Assembly: GCF_040655075.1 (NCBI RefSeq)
Contig: NZ_JBFAJC010000005.1
Span: 1 to 64,000 of the forward strand
From: Actinoallomurus sp040655075
GTDB lineage: Bacteria; Actinomycetota; Actinomycetes; Streptosporangiales; Streptosporangiaceae
Direction of reading: 5' to 3'
DNA length: 64,000 bases
Shown in pieces: positions 51,627 through 59,650 of this stretch (its first letter is position 1; each line of letters starts with the position of its first letter). The position numbers and the translations under genes were made by a program. The notes beneath the pieces are model-generated. The model ran no database searches and was not told the DNA's origin. It saw nothing but the letters and a program-made list of their open reading frames with translations.

Positions 51627-52820
51627 ATGACGGACCGCGGCCCGCTGTCCGGACTGCTGGTGGCCGACTTCAGCCGGGTCCTCGCCGGGCCGCTCGCCAC
51701 CATGATGATGGCGGACCTCGGCGCGACCGTGATCAAGGTGGAACGACCGGGCGAGGGGGACGACACGCGCCGCTGGGGGCCGCCCTGGACGCCGCGTTCC
51801 AGCTCGTACTTCGAGGGCGTCAACCGTGGCAAGCGCAGCATCGCGCTCGACCTGACCGACCCCGCCGACCGCGAGATCGCGACCGAGCTGGTGCGCCGCG
51901 CCGACGTGCTGGTGGAGAACTTCCGGCCCGGAGTGCTGGCGCGGTACGGGCTGGACCACGAACAGGCCGGTGCGCTGAACCCGCGCCTGATCTATACCTC
52001 CATCTCCGGATTCGGCAGCTCGGCCGGGGCGGAGCTGCCCGGCTACGACTTCGTCGTCCAGGCCGCGGGCGGCCTCATGAGCATCACCGGCGCGGCCGAC
52101 GGCGATCCCATGAAGGTCGGCGTCGCCCTCATCGACGTCATCACCGGCAAGGACGCCCTGATCGGCATCCTGACCGCCCTGCGTCACCGGGACCGCACCG
52201 GCCGGGGGCAGCATGTCGAGGTGAACCTGCTGACCAGCCTGCTCGGCGGGCTGGCGAACCAGGTCTCCGGCTACCTGACGACCGGGGAGGCTCCCGTTCG
52301 GATGGGGAACCGGCATCCGAGCATCGCACCGTACGAGACGCTGCGGTGCGAGGACGGCCTGCTCGCCGTCGCGGTCGGCACCGACGCGCAGTTCCGCAGG
52401 TTCTCCTACGAGCTGGGGCTGCACGGCATCGCCGACGACCCGCGGTTCGCCGACAACGCCGCGCGCGTCGAGCACCGCGCGGAGCTGGTCGAACGGCTGG
52501 AGGGAGCGCTGTCGGCCCGTACCGCGGGAGACTGGCAGCGGCGGCTGACCGCGGCCGGGATCGCCTGTTCGCGGGTCAACGACATCCCCGCGGCCATCGA
52601 TTACGCGGCCGAGCTCGGCCTGTCCCCGCTGCTCCACGTCGGGGACGACCATCCGCCGCAGGTACGGCCGCCCATCACCTTCTCCGACACCGCCGCGACC
52701 GCGCCGACACCGCCGCCCGACCTGGATGAGCACGGCGACGCGCTCCGGGCGTGGCTGCGGTCGACCGATCCCGTCCCCCTCCCCAACGGCTTCCTGAACC
52801 ACGACCGAGGAGCATCATGA
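51627..52820 (+). CDS. Class III CoA-transferase (CaiB/BaiF family)
   Basis: 397 residues. Starts MTDRGPLSGLLVADFSRVLAGP, continues with the family hallmarks VIKVERPGEGDDTR, VLVENFRPGVLARYG and the catalytic-Asp region VGVALIDVITGKDALIG. It transfers CoA between carboxylic acids. With a glutaryl-CoA dehydrogenase-like gene directly downstream (4-base ATGA overlap) a succinyl-CoA:glutarate CoA-transferase role is plausible. ATG 51627 follows GGGGAACG. Confidence 0.92.
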   Translation: MTDRGPLSGLLVADFSRVLAGPLATMMMADLGATVIKVERPGEGDDTRRWGPPWTPRSSSYFEGVNRGKRSIALDLTDPADREIATELVRRADVLVENFRPGVLARYGLDHEQAGALNPRLIYTSISGFGSSAGAELPGYDFVVQAAGGLMSITGAADGDPMKVGVALIDVITGKDALIGILTALRHRDRTGRGQHVEVNLLTSLLGGLANQVSGYLTTGEAPVRMGNRHPSIAPYETLRCEDGLLAVAVGTDAQFRRFSYELGLHGIADDPRFADNAARVEHRAELVERLEGALSARTAGDWQRRLTAAGIACSRVNDIPAAIDYAAELGLSPLLHVGDDHPPQVRPPITFSDTAATAPTPPPDLDEHGDALRAWLRSTDPVPLPNGFLNHDRGAS

Positions 52821-54001
52821 CCGCCACGCCCCCGTTCCGGCCGGACGACCCGCTGGACATCGACTCGCTGCTGAGCCCGGAGGAGCTCGCCGTCCGGGAC
52901 ACCGTGCGGGCGTTCTGCGCCGAGCGCGTCGCCCCCCACATCGCGGACTGGTTCGAGCGCGGTGAGCTGCCGACCGCACGAGAGCTGGCCCTGGAGATAG
53001 GGAAGATCGGCCTGCTCGGCATGCACCTCGAGGGGTACGGCTGCGCCGGGATGAGCGCGGTCGCCTATGGCCTCGCCTGCCTGGAACTCGAGGCGTGCGA
53101 CTCGGGCATCCGTTCGCTGGTGTCGGTCCAGGGTTCGCTGGCGATGTACGCGATCCGACGCTTCGGGTCCGAGGAGCACAGACGCGAGTGGCTGCCCCGG
53201 ATGGCCTCGGGCGAGGCGATCGGCTGTTTCGGCCTCACCGAGCCCGACCACGGATCGGATCCCGGCTCCATGAGCACCACGGCGCGCCGTGACGGCGGTG
53301 ACTGGGTGCTGAACGGCCGCAAGATGTGGATCACCAATGGCTCGATCTCCGACGTCGCCGTCGTCTGGGCACGGACCGACGAGGGTGTTCGCGGCTTCGT
53401 CGTACCGACCGGCACACCCGGGTTCGACGCACCGCTGATGCACCGCAAGCTGTCCCTCCGGGCCTCGGTGACCAGTGAGCTCGTGCTCGACGACGTGCGG
53501 CTGCCCGCCACCGCGGCGCTGCCCGAGGGGACCGGCCTGCGTGCCCCGCTGAGCTGCCTCAACGAGGCCCGGTACGGGATCATCTGGGGCGCCGTCGGGG
53601 CGGCCCGCTCGTCACTCGAAGCGGCGCTGGACTACGCCGGCTCCCGAGTCCAGTTCGACCGGCCCATCGCCGGCTTCCAGCTCACCCAGGCCAAGCTCGC
53701 CGACATGGCGCTCGAGGTGCACAAGGCGCTGCTGCTCGCCCTGCACCTCGGCCGGCTCAAGGACGACCACCGGATCCGCCCCGACCAGGTCAGCTTCGGC
53801 AAACTGAACAACGTCCGCGAGGCACTCGACGTCTGCCGCACCGCCCGTACGATCCTCGGCGCGAACGGAATCTCCCTGGAATACCCCGTGATCCGCCACA
53901 TGACCAACCTCGAATCGGTGCTCACCTACGAGGGAACCTCCGAGATGCACACGCTCGTGCTCGGCCAGGCCCTCACCGGGATCCCGGCGTTCCGCGGCTG
54001 A
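52817..54001 (+). CDS. Acyl-CoA dehydrogenase, glutaryl-CoA-dehydrogenase-like
   Basis: 394-residue flavoprotein. FAD/CoA region CFGLTEPDHGSDPGSMSTTA, KMWITNGSISDVAVVWARTD and the C-terminal catalytic Glu segment LESVLTYEGTSEMHTLVLG. The E-G-T-S-E motif and overall N-terminus (DIDSLLSPEELAVRDTVRAFC) are those of glutaryl-CoA dehydrogenases, which oxidise and decarboxylate glutaryl-CoA to crotonyl-CoA. GAGGAGC precedes ATG 52817, which overlaps the CoA-transferase stop. Confidence 0.93.
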   Translation: MTATPPFRPDDPLDIDSLLSPEELAVRDTVRAFCAERVAPHIADWFERGELPTARELALEIGKIGLLGMHLEGYGCAGMSAVAYGLACLELEACDSGIRSLVSVQGSLAMYAIRRFGSEEHRREWLPRMASGEAIGCFGLTEPDHGSDPGSMSTTARRDGGDWVLNGRKMWITNGSISDVAVVWARTDEGVRGFVVPTGTPGFDAPLMHRKLSLRASVTSELVLDDVRLPATAALPEGTGLRAPLSCLNEARYGIIWGAVGAARSSLEAALDYAGSRVQFDRPIAGFQLTQAKLADMALEVHKALLLALHLGRLKDDHRIRPDQVSFGKLNNVREALDVCRTARTILGANGISLEYPVIRHMTNLESVLTYEGTSEMHTLVLGQALTGIPAFRG

Positions 54002-54072
54002 GGCGTCGCCCGGCGTGTTCCCCGCGTGTGGCGTGCGGCCGGCTGCGGTGCTCGACTCGGTGGGGAGGCAAG

Positions 54073-54146
54073 GTGGGCACCGCCGTACTAGCGGTCGCCC
54101 TGGCGACGTCGCTGGCCGCCTGCTCATCCGGCGGCTCCGGTCTACC
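54073..54146 (+). pseudogene. Lipoprotein signal-peptide remnant
   Basis: GTG 54073 with GGGGAGGCAAG directly upstream starts MGTAVLAVALATSLAACSSGGSG, a complete lipoprotein signal with lipobox SLAAC. The reading frame then leaves any lipoprotein pattern because the TnpB sequence begins in another frame at about 54147. A lipoprotein gene was therefore cut by the insertion. Confidence 0.6.
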
Positions 54147-55260
54147 CGGACCCCGAGCAAGCGGCGGTGTTCAACCGCACGTTCGGATGTGTGCGCCTGG
54201 TGTGGAACAAGACCCTCGCCGAACGCCACGCGGCCTACCACCAGCGGGGCGCCAGGACCTCCTACAAGCAGACCGACGCCGCGTTGACCGGATGGAAGAA
54301 GACCGAGGACCTGGCGTTCTTGTCCGAGGTGTCGTCGGTTCCGTTGCAGCAGACGCTGCGGCATCAGCACGCGGCGTTCGCGAACTTCTTCGCAGGACGC
54401 GCGAAGTACCCGCGGTTCAAGAACCGCAACTCCCGGCAGTCCGCGCACTACACCCGTTCGGCGTTCCGGATGAACAACGGCGAGTTGTTCATGGCCAAGA
54501 CCCGGACACCGCTGCGGTTCGTGTGGTCCTTCGACGACGTCGAGGCGTCCGCGCTGAACCCGACCATGGTCGTCATCTCCCGCGATCCGGACGGCCGCTG
54601 GTATGTGACGTTCGCCGTCGACACCGACGCGCCCGAGCCCATGGACGAGGCCGGGCACGCCATCGGCGTCGACCTGGGTGTGAAGGACTTCGCGGTCACC
54701 TCCGACGGAGAAAGCATCGCCAACCCGCGCCATCTTGAGCGCAAGGCCCGCAACCTCGCCCGGTATCAGCGGCGTATGGCCCGCTGCGAGCGCGGGAGCA
54801 TGAACCGGCGTAAGGCCAAGGCGAAGGTCGCCCGCGCCCACCGCAAGGTCCGCAACGCCCGGAAGGACTTCCTGCACCGCACGAGCACGAACCTCGTGCG
54901 CAGGGCCGACACCATCGTGATCGAAGACCTCGCGGTCACCAACATGGTGAAGAACCACGCGCTGGCGCGGGTGATCTCCGATGCGGGGTGGGGGAGTTCC
55001 GCAGGCAACTGGAGTACAAGGCCGAACGCGCCGGCCGCACGCTCGTGGTGATCGACCGCTGGTACCCCTCCTCCAAGACCTGCTCGGCTTGCGGGCACCT
55101 GCTCGCCAAGTTGAGTCTTTCCACCCGGCACTGGACGTGTCCGGGCTGCCGCACCCGCCACGACCGGGACATCAACGCGGCCAAGAACATCCTTGCGGCT
55201 GGTCGAGCCGTAACCGGGGACAACCCTGGTGATGCCTGTGGAGCTGGCGCGAACGTGGAC
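54147..55260 (+). mobile_element. tnpB: TnpB (IS200/IS605 family) element, broken
   Basis: Begins in mid-protein at VYPDPEQAAVFNRTFGCVR (about 10 residues short of a normal start). RuvC residues are visible: GVDLGVKDFAV (Asp), IVIEDLAV (Glu) and HDRDINAAKNI (Asp), and a zinc ribbon CSACGHLL…CPGCRTRHD. A frameshift separates the first part (ends 55051) from the zinc-ribbon part: a run of five G at 54989-54993 where six are required. The C-terminus also lacks a normal stop and runs into the 3' end of the NmrA gene. No tnpA. The TnpB nuclease would not be produced intact. Confidence 0.85.
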
Positions 55261-55276
55261 AAGGAGTGTCCGGCCG

Positions 55277-56197
55277 TCAGCAGCGTGCGAGAGCCGCCGA
55301 GGTCTTACGCCGGGCGAGTTCCGACTGGTAGCGGCGGCCGACCCGGGCGGCGTTCTCATCCAGGTAGCCGGTCAGCGGCGTGGGGCAGGTGGCCTCGCCC
55401 TCGACCATGACGAGCTCCGCCATGAGCCCCTCGATCTCGTCCCGCGTGAGCACGACGTCCCGGGTCAGCATCGACATGCCGCGCAGGAGGACGGACACGG
55501 CGGCCGTCGGGAGATGCACCGGCCGGAACGGGGCGCCGATGGCCTGGGCGATCGTGCCGACCAGGTCCTCGAAACCGAACGACTCGGGGCCGATCGCGTC
55601 GGTGACGGTGTTCGTCCGCTCCGCCCCGAGACGTACGCACAGGTCGGCGAGGTCCTGGACGTGCACCGGGCGCAGCCGGTACCGGCCCGTCCCGGGAATG
55701 GCGAACACCGGGAACCGGCGCAGCAACCAGGCGATGTTGTTGATCAGAATGTCGTCTCCGCCGAAGATCACGCTCGGCCGGACGATGGCGTAGGACATGC
55801 CGCCCGCCGTGACGAGATCCTCGACCGCCGCCTTGCCCTGGTAGTAGGTGTAGAAGGACGCCGAATCCGGATTGGTGATGCTCAGGTGCACGACCCGCTC
55901 GACCCCCATCCGGGCGGCGGCCGAGAGCAGTGTCTCGGTGTTGGCCACCGCGTCCACATGACTGGTGCCGGCCGGCGCGTACCGGGACCAGTAGGTGTTG
56001 TAGAACGTCGTGACACCGTCGAAGGCCTCCGCCAATGCCTCCGGGTCGCTGAAGTCGAGGGGGAACACGTCGATGTCGGCGTCGGCCGCCGGATGGTTCG
56101 TCAGCGTACGGACCGTGTGGCCCGCCATCTCGAGCCGACGCCTGAGGTAGGTTCCCGAGTATCCGTATGCACCCGTCACAAGATCTATCTGGCTCAT
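55277..56197 (-). CDS. NmrA-like NAD(P)-binding protein (SDR superfamily)
   Basis: 306 residues starting MSQIDLVTGAYGYSGTYLRRRLEMAG with the extended SDR glycine motif. SITNPDSASFYTYYQGKAAVED and YAIVRPSVIFGGDDIL are atypical-SDR/NmrA landmarks; the Y-x-x-x-K active pair is in YYQGKAAVE. ATG 56197 has GGAGGGAT. Divergent from a TetR gene, so likely its target. Role probably in redox or stress; substrate unknown. Confidence 0.88.
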   Translation of the reverse strand: MSQIDLVTGAYGYSGTYLRRRLEMAGHTVRTLTNHPAADADIDVFPLDFSDPEALAEAFDGVTTFYNTYWSRYAPAGTSHVDAVANTETLLSAAARMGVERVVHLSITNPDSASFYTYYQGKAAVEDLVTAGGMSYAIVRPSVIFGGDDILINNIAWLLRRFPVFAIPGTGRYRLRPVHVQDLADLCVRLGAERTNTVTDAIGPESFGFEDLVGTIAQAIGAPFRPVHLPTAAVSVLLRGMSMLTRDVVLTRDEIEGLMAELVMVEGEATCPTPLTGYLDENAARVGRRYQSELARRKTSAALARC

Positions 56198-56246
56198 GAC
56201 CGATCCCTCCGTCGTCGCGGTTCCGGCGGCCACCACCGAAATCATA

Positions 56247-56256
56247 CATACGTATG
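56247..56256. promoter_or_regulatory. Palindromic operator overlapping the TetR start codon
   Basis: CATACGTATG, a perfect 10-base palindrome inside TACATACGTATGAGTG; the ATG at 56254-56256 of the TetR gene is part of it. Suggests a leaderless, self-repressed message, with the divergent NmrA gene as the second target. Confidence 0.6.
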
Positions 56257-56859
56257 AGTGAGCGTCCAGACCCCACCCGTCGACGCCTGCTCGACGCCAC
56301 CCTCGACGTGCTCCGCACCCACGGGGTCGCCCGAGCGACGTCCCGCGAGATCGCCTCCGCGGCGGGAGTGAACCTTCAGGCGATCACGTACCACTTCGGC
56401 TCCAAGGACGAGCTCGTGGCCCAGGCGCTGGTCCACGCCGTCCGGACCTGGATCGAGCCCGCCCGCACCGCGTTGACCGGCGTCGCGGACGATCCGCTGG
56501 GCCGCCTCTTCGGTACGGTGCTCGCCCTTCAGGAGGCCCTGGAGCAGGCACGCGAGCACTTCCCCGCCTACATCGAGGCCCTGGCGGCCGCGTCACGCGA
56601 CGAGACCGTCCGCGCCCAGGTCGTCGGCCTGCTGGCCGAACTCCGCGACGCGCTCGCGACGAGCATCCGCGAACTGCGCGAGAGCGGCTACATCGCCGCG
56701 TGGGTGGATCCGGAGCCGATGGCGTCCCTCATCATCGCGGCCGGTGACGGGTTCGTCCTGCACTCCACGCTCGATCCCGGCAGCTACGCACCAGAGTCGA
56801 CGCTGAACCAAGTGGTCCAGCTGCTTCTCGCCGCAAGGCGCTCGGAGGAGTCGGACTGA
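56254..56859 (+). CDS. TetR family transcriptional regulator
   Basis: 201 residues with the HTH SREIASAAGVNLQAITYHFGSKDELVAQAL. The ligand domain is TetR_C-like and variable. ATG 56254 has no ribosome site and lies inside the palindrome CATACGTATG, so translation is probably leaderless and the gene autorepressed. It is divergent from the NmrA-like gene. Confidence 0.92.
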   Translation: MSERPDPTRRRLLDATLDVLRTHGVARATSREIASAAGVNLQAITYHFGSKDELVAQALVHAVRTWIEPARTALTGVADDPLGRLFGTVLALQEALEQAREHFPAYIEALAAASRDETVRAQVVGLLAELRDALATSIRELRESGYIAAWVDPEPMASLIIAAGDGFVLHSTLDPGSYAPESTLNQVVQLLLAARRSEESD

Positions 56860-56955
56860 ACGGCCGCCCGAGCGGTCCGCGGGGGCCCCGCGTTTGAAAC
56901 TTTCCGGAGGCGGGCCGCGTTTTCGCACGTCCCGGGCTGCCGCCATCGACGCTCA

Positions 56956-57005
56956 TTGACACGGCTGCGGCGGCTCGTTCACCGTGCCCATTGTTAGCGC
57001 TCACA
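56956..57005 (+). promoter_or_regulatory. Promoter and LacI-type operator abutting a truncated coding region
   Basis: TTGACA at 56956-56961 is a good -35, and the operator TGTTAGCGCTCACA lies at 56992-57005. It matches the LacI consensus TGTTAGCGCT(A/C)ACA and the pectate-lyase operator at 39801. The coding frame of a CBM2-metallopeptidase starts in mid-domain about 25 bases later. Confidence 0.65.
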
Positions 57006-57030
57006 TCGACCACCCGAAAGTAGTACGGCG

Positions 57031-57873
57031 CGCTGGACCTTCGGCTCCGGGCAGACGGTCGGCCAGGCGTGGAACGCCCAGGTCTCGCAGAGCGGCAGTG
57101 CGGTGACCGCCTCCAACGTGAGCTGGAACGGCTCGCTGGCGACGGGTGCCAGCGCCTCGTTCGGATTCAACGGCACGTGGAACAACGCCGGCAATGACGT
57201 GCCGACCGGCTTCACCCTCAACGGCGTCACCTGCACCGGCGACACCACCACCCCGACCCCGCCCACCTCTCCCCCGCCGGCTACTCCACCGACGCGCACG
57301 GTGCGGGTCTTCTGGCTCAAGCCGTCGGACGTGGCGTACGACCAGCGGTACCCGGACGGCATCACCAAGGTCCTGCAAGAGGCGCAGCGCTTCTTCAAGC
57401 AGGAGCTGGGCAAGACGTTCACGTTGAACAGCCCGGTCGTCGAGGTCGTCAACGGCGACAAGCAGCGAAGCTGGTACGAGAACACGCCGAATTGCGGCGA
57501 TAAGTACTGGTGGACGGTGTGCAACATGGAAGACGAACTGCGCAGCAAGTTCGGCCTCGGTGCACCGGACAACCGCTGGATCAACGTCGGCGAAATCAGC
57601 GCGGAAGGTGACGGCGCCGGCGGCGGTGGCGGCAACGGATGGGTGATCCTCAGCGGCCACGACGCCGACGGCGCGGCGGGCATCAACGGCCCGATGAACC
57701 GGTGGTACGGCGGAATGGTGCACGAACTGGGGCACGCGTTCGGCCTGCCCGACGCCACGTCCACCGACGGGACGTGCATGTCGGCGTCCCTCTACGACTA
57801 CCCGAACTGCCACTTCAGCCCGACGCAGAAGAACGGCATCCTCAACGGCCCCTACGGCAGCTTCCTCTCCTGA
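57031..57873 (+). pseudogene. CBM2-linker-metallopeptidase, 5' truncated
   Basis: The frame opens inside a CBM2 module (RWTFGSGQTVGQAWNAQV… up to NGVTCTG), continues through a Thr/Pro linker (TPTPPTSPPPATPP) and then a ~190-residue metzincin-like domain with HELGHAFGLPD as zinc motif. The signal peptide and the first ~40 residues of the CBM2 are missing: upstream there is no ATG in frame and a TAG closes the frame at 56995-56997. The LacI operator and promoter lie immediately upstream, so a deletion probably joined the promoter to the inner part of the gene. GTG 57103 could start a non-secreted short form. Confidence 0.78.
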
Positions 57874-58120
57874 TCGGTGATGGGCGGCGTGACCGGAGCG
57901 TCACGCCGCCCATCCCGTGCCGCGGCCGGCAGACCGCAGGCGTTCCATTCGGCGGATCGGCCGGGTCGACACATCGTTCGATCGAGTTATCCACAACCCG
58001 TGGCGACGCCTGGATGCGCCCGTTCGATGAACGCGATGATGAAGTTCCCGGTGGTCAGCACCGCCGTAATGGCGGTCTCCTCGGCCGCCACCGGGTGCCG
58101 CGTTCGCGAAAGGGGTCTAA

Positions 58121-58216
58121 ATGCACGGGGGTCTGCCCTTCATAGGGTTCAGCACCATCATTTACGGGGTCGTCGGGATCGTCACGGTGGTCGCGCGGTT
58201 CAGGAGGCGCAAATGA
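58121..58216 (+). CDS. 31-residue small membrane protein coupled to GT2
   Basis: ATG 58121 follows AAAGGGG. Product MHGGLPFIGFSTIIYGVVGI…VARFRRRK has one hydrophobic helix and a basic C-terminal end, so it probably sits N-out/C-in in the membrane. Its stop overlaps the GT2 start (ATGA at 58213-58216), so the two are translationally coupled. Small partner proteins are known for processive GT2 synthases (for example PgaD with PgaC); the function here is inferred from that arrangement. Confidence 0.68.
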   Translation: MHGGLPFIGFSTIIYGVVGIVTVVARFRRRK

Positions 58217-59286
58217 TGCCCTCCCTCACCGTCATCGTCCCGGCCCACAATGAGGAGGAAGGGCTTCCGGCGACGTTGGAGTCCCTTCTCAGCCAGACGG
58301 TCCCGCCCGACGAGATCATCGTGGTCGACGACGGCTCGACCGACCGCACCGGCGCGGTCGCACGGTCCTACGGGGTGACCGTGCTGACACCCGCACGGAA
58401 CCTCGGCAGCAAGGCCAAGGCGCAGAACCACGCGCTGCCGCACTGCCGGACCGATCTCGTGCTCGCGGTCGACGCCGACACCGTGCTCGCACCCGACTAC
58501 ATCGAGAAGATCAAGCCGGCGTTCGACGATCCGGCCGTCGTCGTCGCGGCGGGGAACGTGCAGACGCGGTTCACCCGCACCGCCTGGGAGCGGGGCCGGT
58601 CGATCGAGTACCTCTTCGGCTTCCACTGGAACCGGCCGATCCAGAACCACGCGAACAGCCCGGTGGTCTGCTCCGGCTGCTGCTCGGCGTTCCGGCGGGA
58701 CATGCTCGTGGCCTTCGGCGGCTTCCCCGAGCGCACCATCGTCGAGGACATGGACATCACCTGGTCCCAGCAGATCGCGGGCCGAAAGGCCGTCTACGTC
58801 GGCGACGCGGTCGCGTGGGCGGCCGACCCCGAGACCCTCACCTACCTGCGCAAGCAGGTGTGGCGCTGGATGGCCGGCTTCTTCCAGAACGTCCGGCTGC
58901 ACCTCGGAGGGCTGGTGGTCCGCAAGCCCATGCTGGCTCTGTGGATCGTCCTGGCGGTGTTCGAGGTCTTCACCGCGCCGCTGTGGTGGGCCGCCCCGTT
59001 CCTCCTCACCCTCGGGATGCACCGCCCGGTCGCGCCGACCCTGGCGTGGTGGCTCGGCTCCGAGCTGCTCTTGACCGCACCGCCGCTGATCTATGCGGCG
59101 CGACGGCGGAGGCTGCCGGTGCTCCGGGTGCTGATGAACGTCCCGTTCGTCTACCTGACGAAGGCGGTCAACCTCTACTACGCGTGGAAGGCCCTCATCG
59201 TCGAGCTGATCCTCGTCCCGCTCCATCTCTCCCCGGGGCTCGTCGTGTACGAGAAGGGACGCGCCCACACACCTCCCAGCGCGTAG
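58213..59286 (+). CDS. Membrane glycosyltransferase family 2 (processive, PgaC-like)
   Basis: 357 residues. Nucleotide-sugar motifs IVPAHNEEEGLPATL, EIIVVDDGSTDRT and AVDADTVLAPDYI, acceptor motif TIVEDMDITW and the processive RKQVWRW. C-terminal hydrophobic segments (LALWIVLAVFEVFTAPLWW; LELLLTAPPLIYAA; LVPLHLSPGLVVY) anchor it in the membrane. ATG 58213 or 58216 with AGGAGG. It makes a polysaccharide; the product is unknown. Only the small coupled peptide accompanies it. Confidence 0.88.
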   Translation: MMPSLTVIVPAHNEEEGLPATLESLLSQTVPPDEIIVVDDGSTDRTGAVARSYGVTVLTPARNLGSKAKAQNHALPHCRTDLVLAVDADTVLAPDYIEKIKPAFDDPAVVVAAGNVQTRFTRTAWERGRSIEYLFGFHWNRPIQNHANSPVVCSGCCSAFRRDMLVAFGGFPERTIVEDMDITWSQQIAGRKAVYVGDAVAWAADPETLTYLRKQVWRWMAGFFQNVRLHLGGLVVRKPMLALWIVLAVFEVFTAPLWWAAPFLLTLGMHRPVAPTLAWWLGSELLLTAPPLIYAARRRRLPVLRVLMNVPFVYLTKAVNLYYAWKALIVELILVPLHLSPGLVVYEKGRAHTPPSA

Positions 59287-59293
59287 CGCGAGC

Positions 59294-59331
59294 GTGATCG
59301 CGTACGGCCGCCGCCGGCCGTACGCGATCAC
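59294..59331 (+). terminator. Terminator hairpin after GT2
   Basis: Perfect 17-base stem: left arm GTGATCGCGTACGGCCG (59294-59310), loop CCGC, right arm 59315-59331. It begins seven bases after the GT2 stop. Confidence 0.92.
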
Positions 59332-59650
59332 ATGAACTCAAGGGAAAAGATAGGCGATCACCACCTACCCGGATGCGATCGTCCGGTCTATGATCGCAAC
59401 GCCTTGTCAATGTTTCTGACAACACAACTCGGAGTTTCGGCTCGCAATATGGAGCGACTCGATGACACACCGTGTTTCCTGAGCGATCGGAGCGCGCCGA
59501 AATGCGCCGATCCCGCGAACCGGTGAGCACGATCATGCCGAATTACGTTCGACTTAGGTAAGCCGGCGATAGAGCATGGCACCACGGCGTCCCAGCGACC
59601 ACATCCCTCGAAGTGTGCAATTCACCAACCACCTGATCGGAGGATCACCC
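59332..59650. promoter_or_regulatory. Region upstream of the halogenase gene
   Basis: Lower in GC than neighbouring DNA. A 64-residue frame (59332-59526) has no ribosome site and no recognisable family. The inverted repeat TTGTCA-ATGTTTC-TGACAA at 59404-59422 is a possible operator. No -35/-10 pair is convincing. Holds the halogenase promoter. Confidence 0.5.

Noticed and set aside
54028..54738. Long plus-strand frame starting with lipoprotein signal
   Set aside because: Only the first ~24 residues are real lipoprotein; the rest is the shadow of TnpB in another frame.
59332..59526. 64-residue frame between GT2 terminator and halogenase
   Set aside because: No ribosome site, ordinary composition, no recognised family, and it starts directly at the end of a terminator stem.
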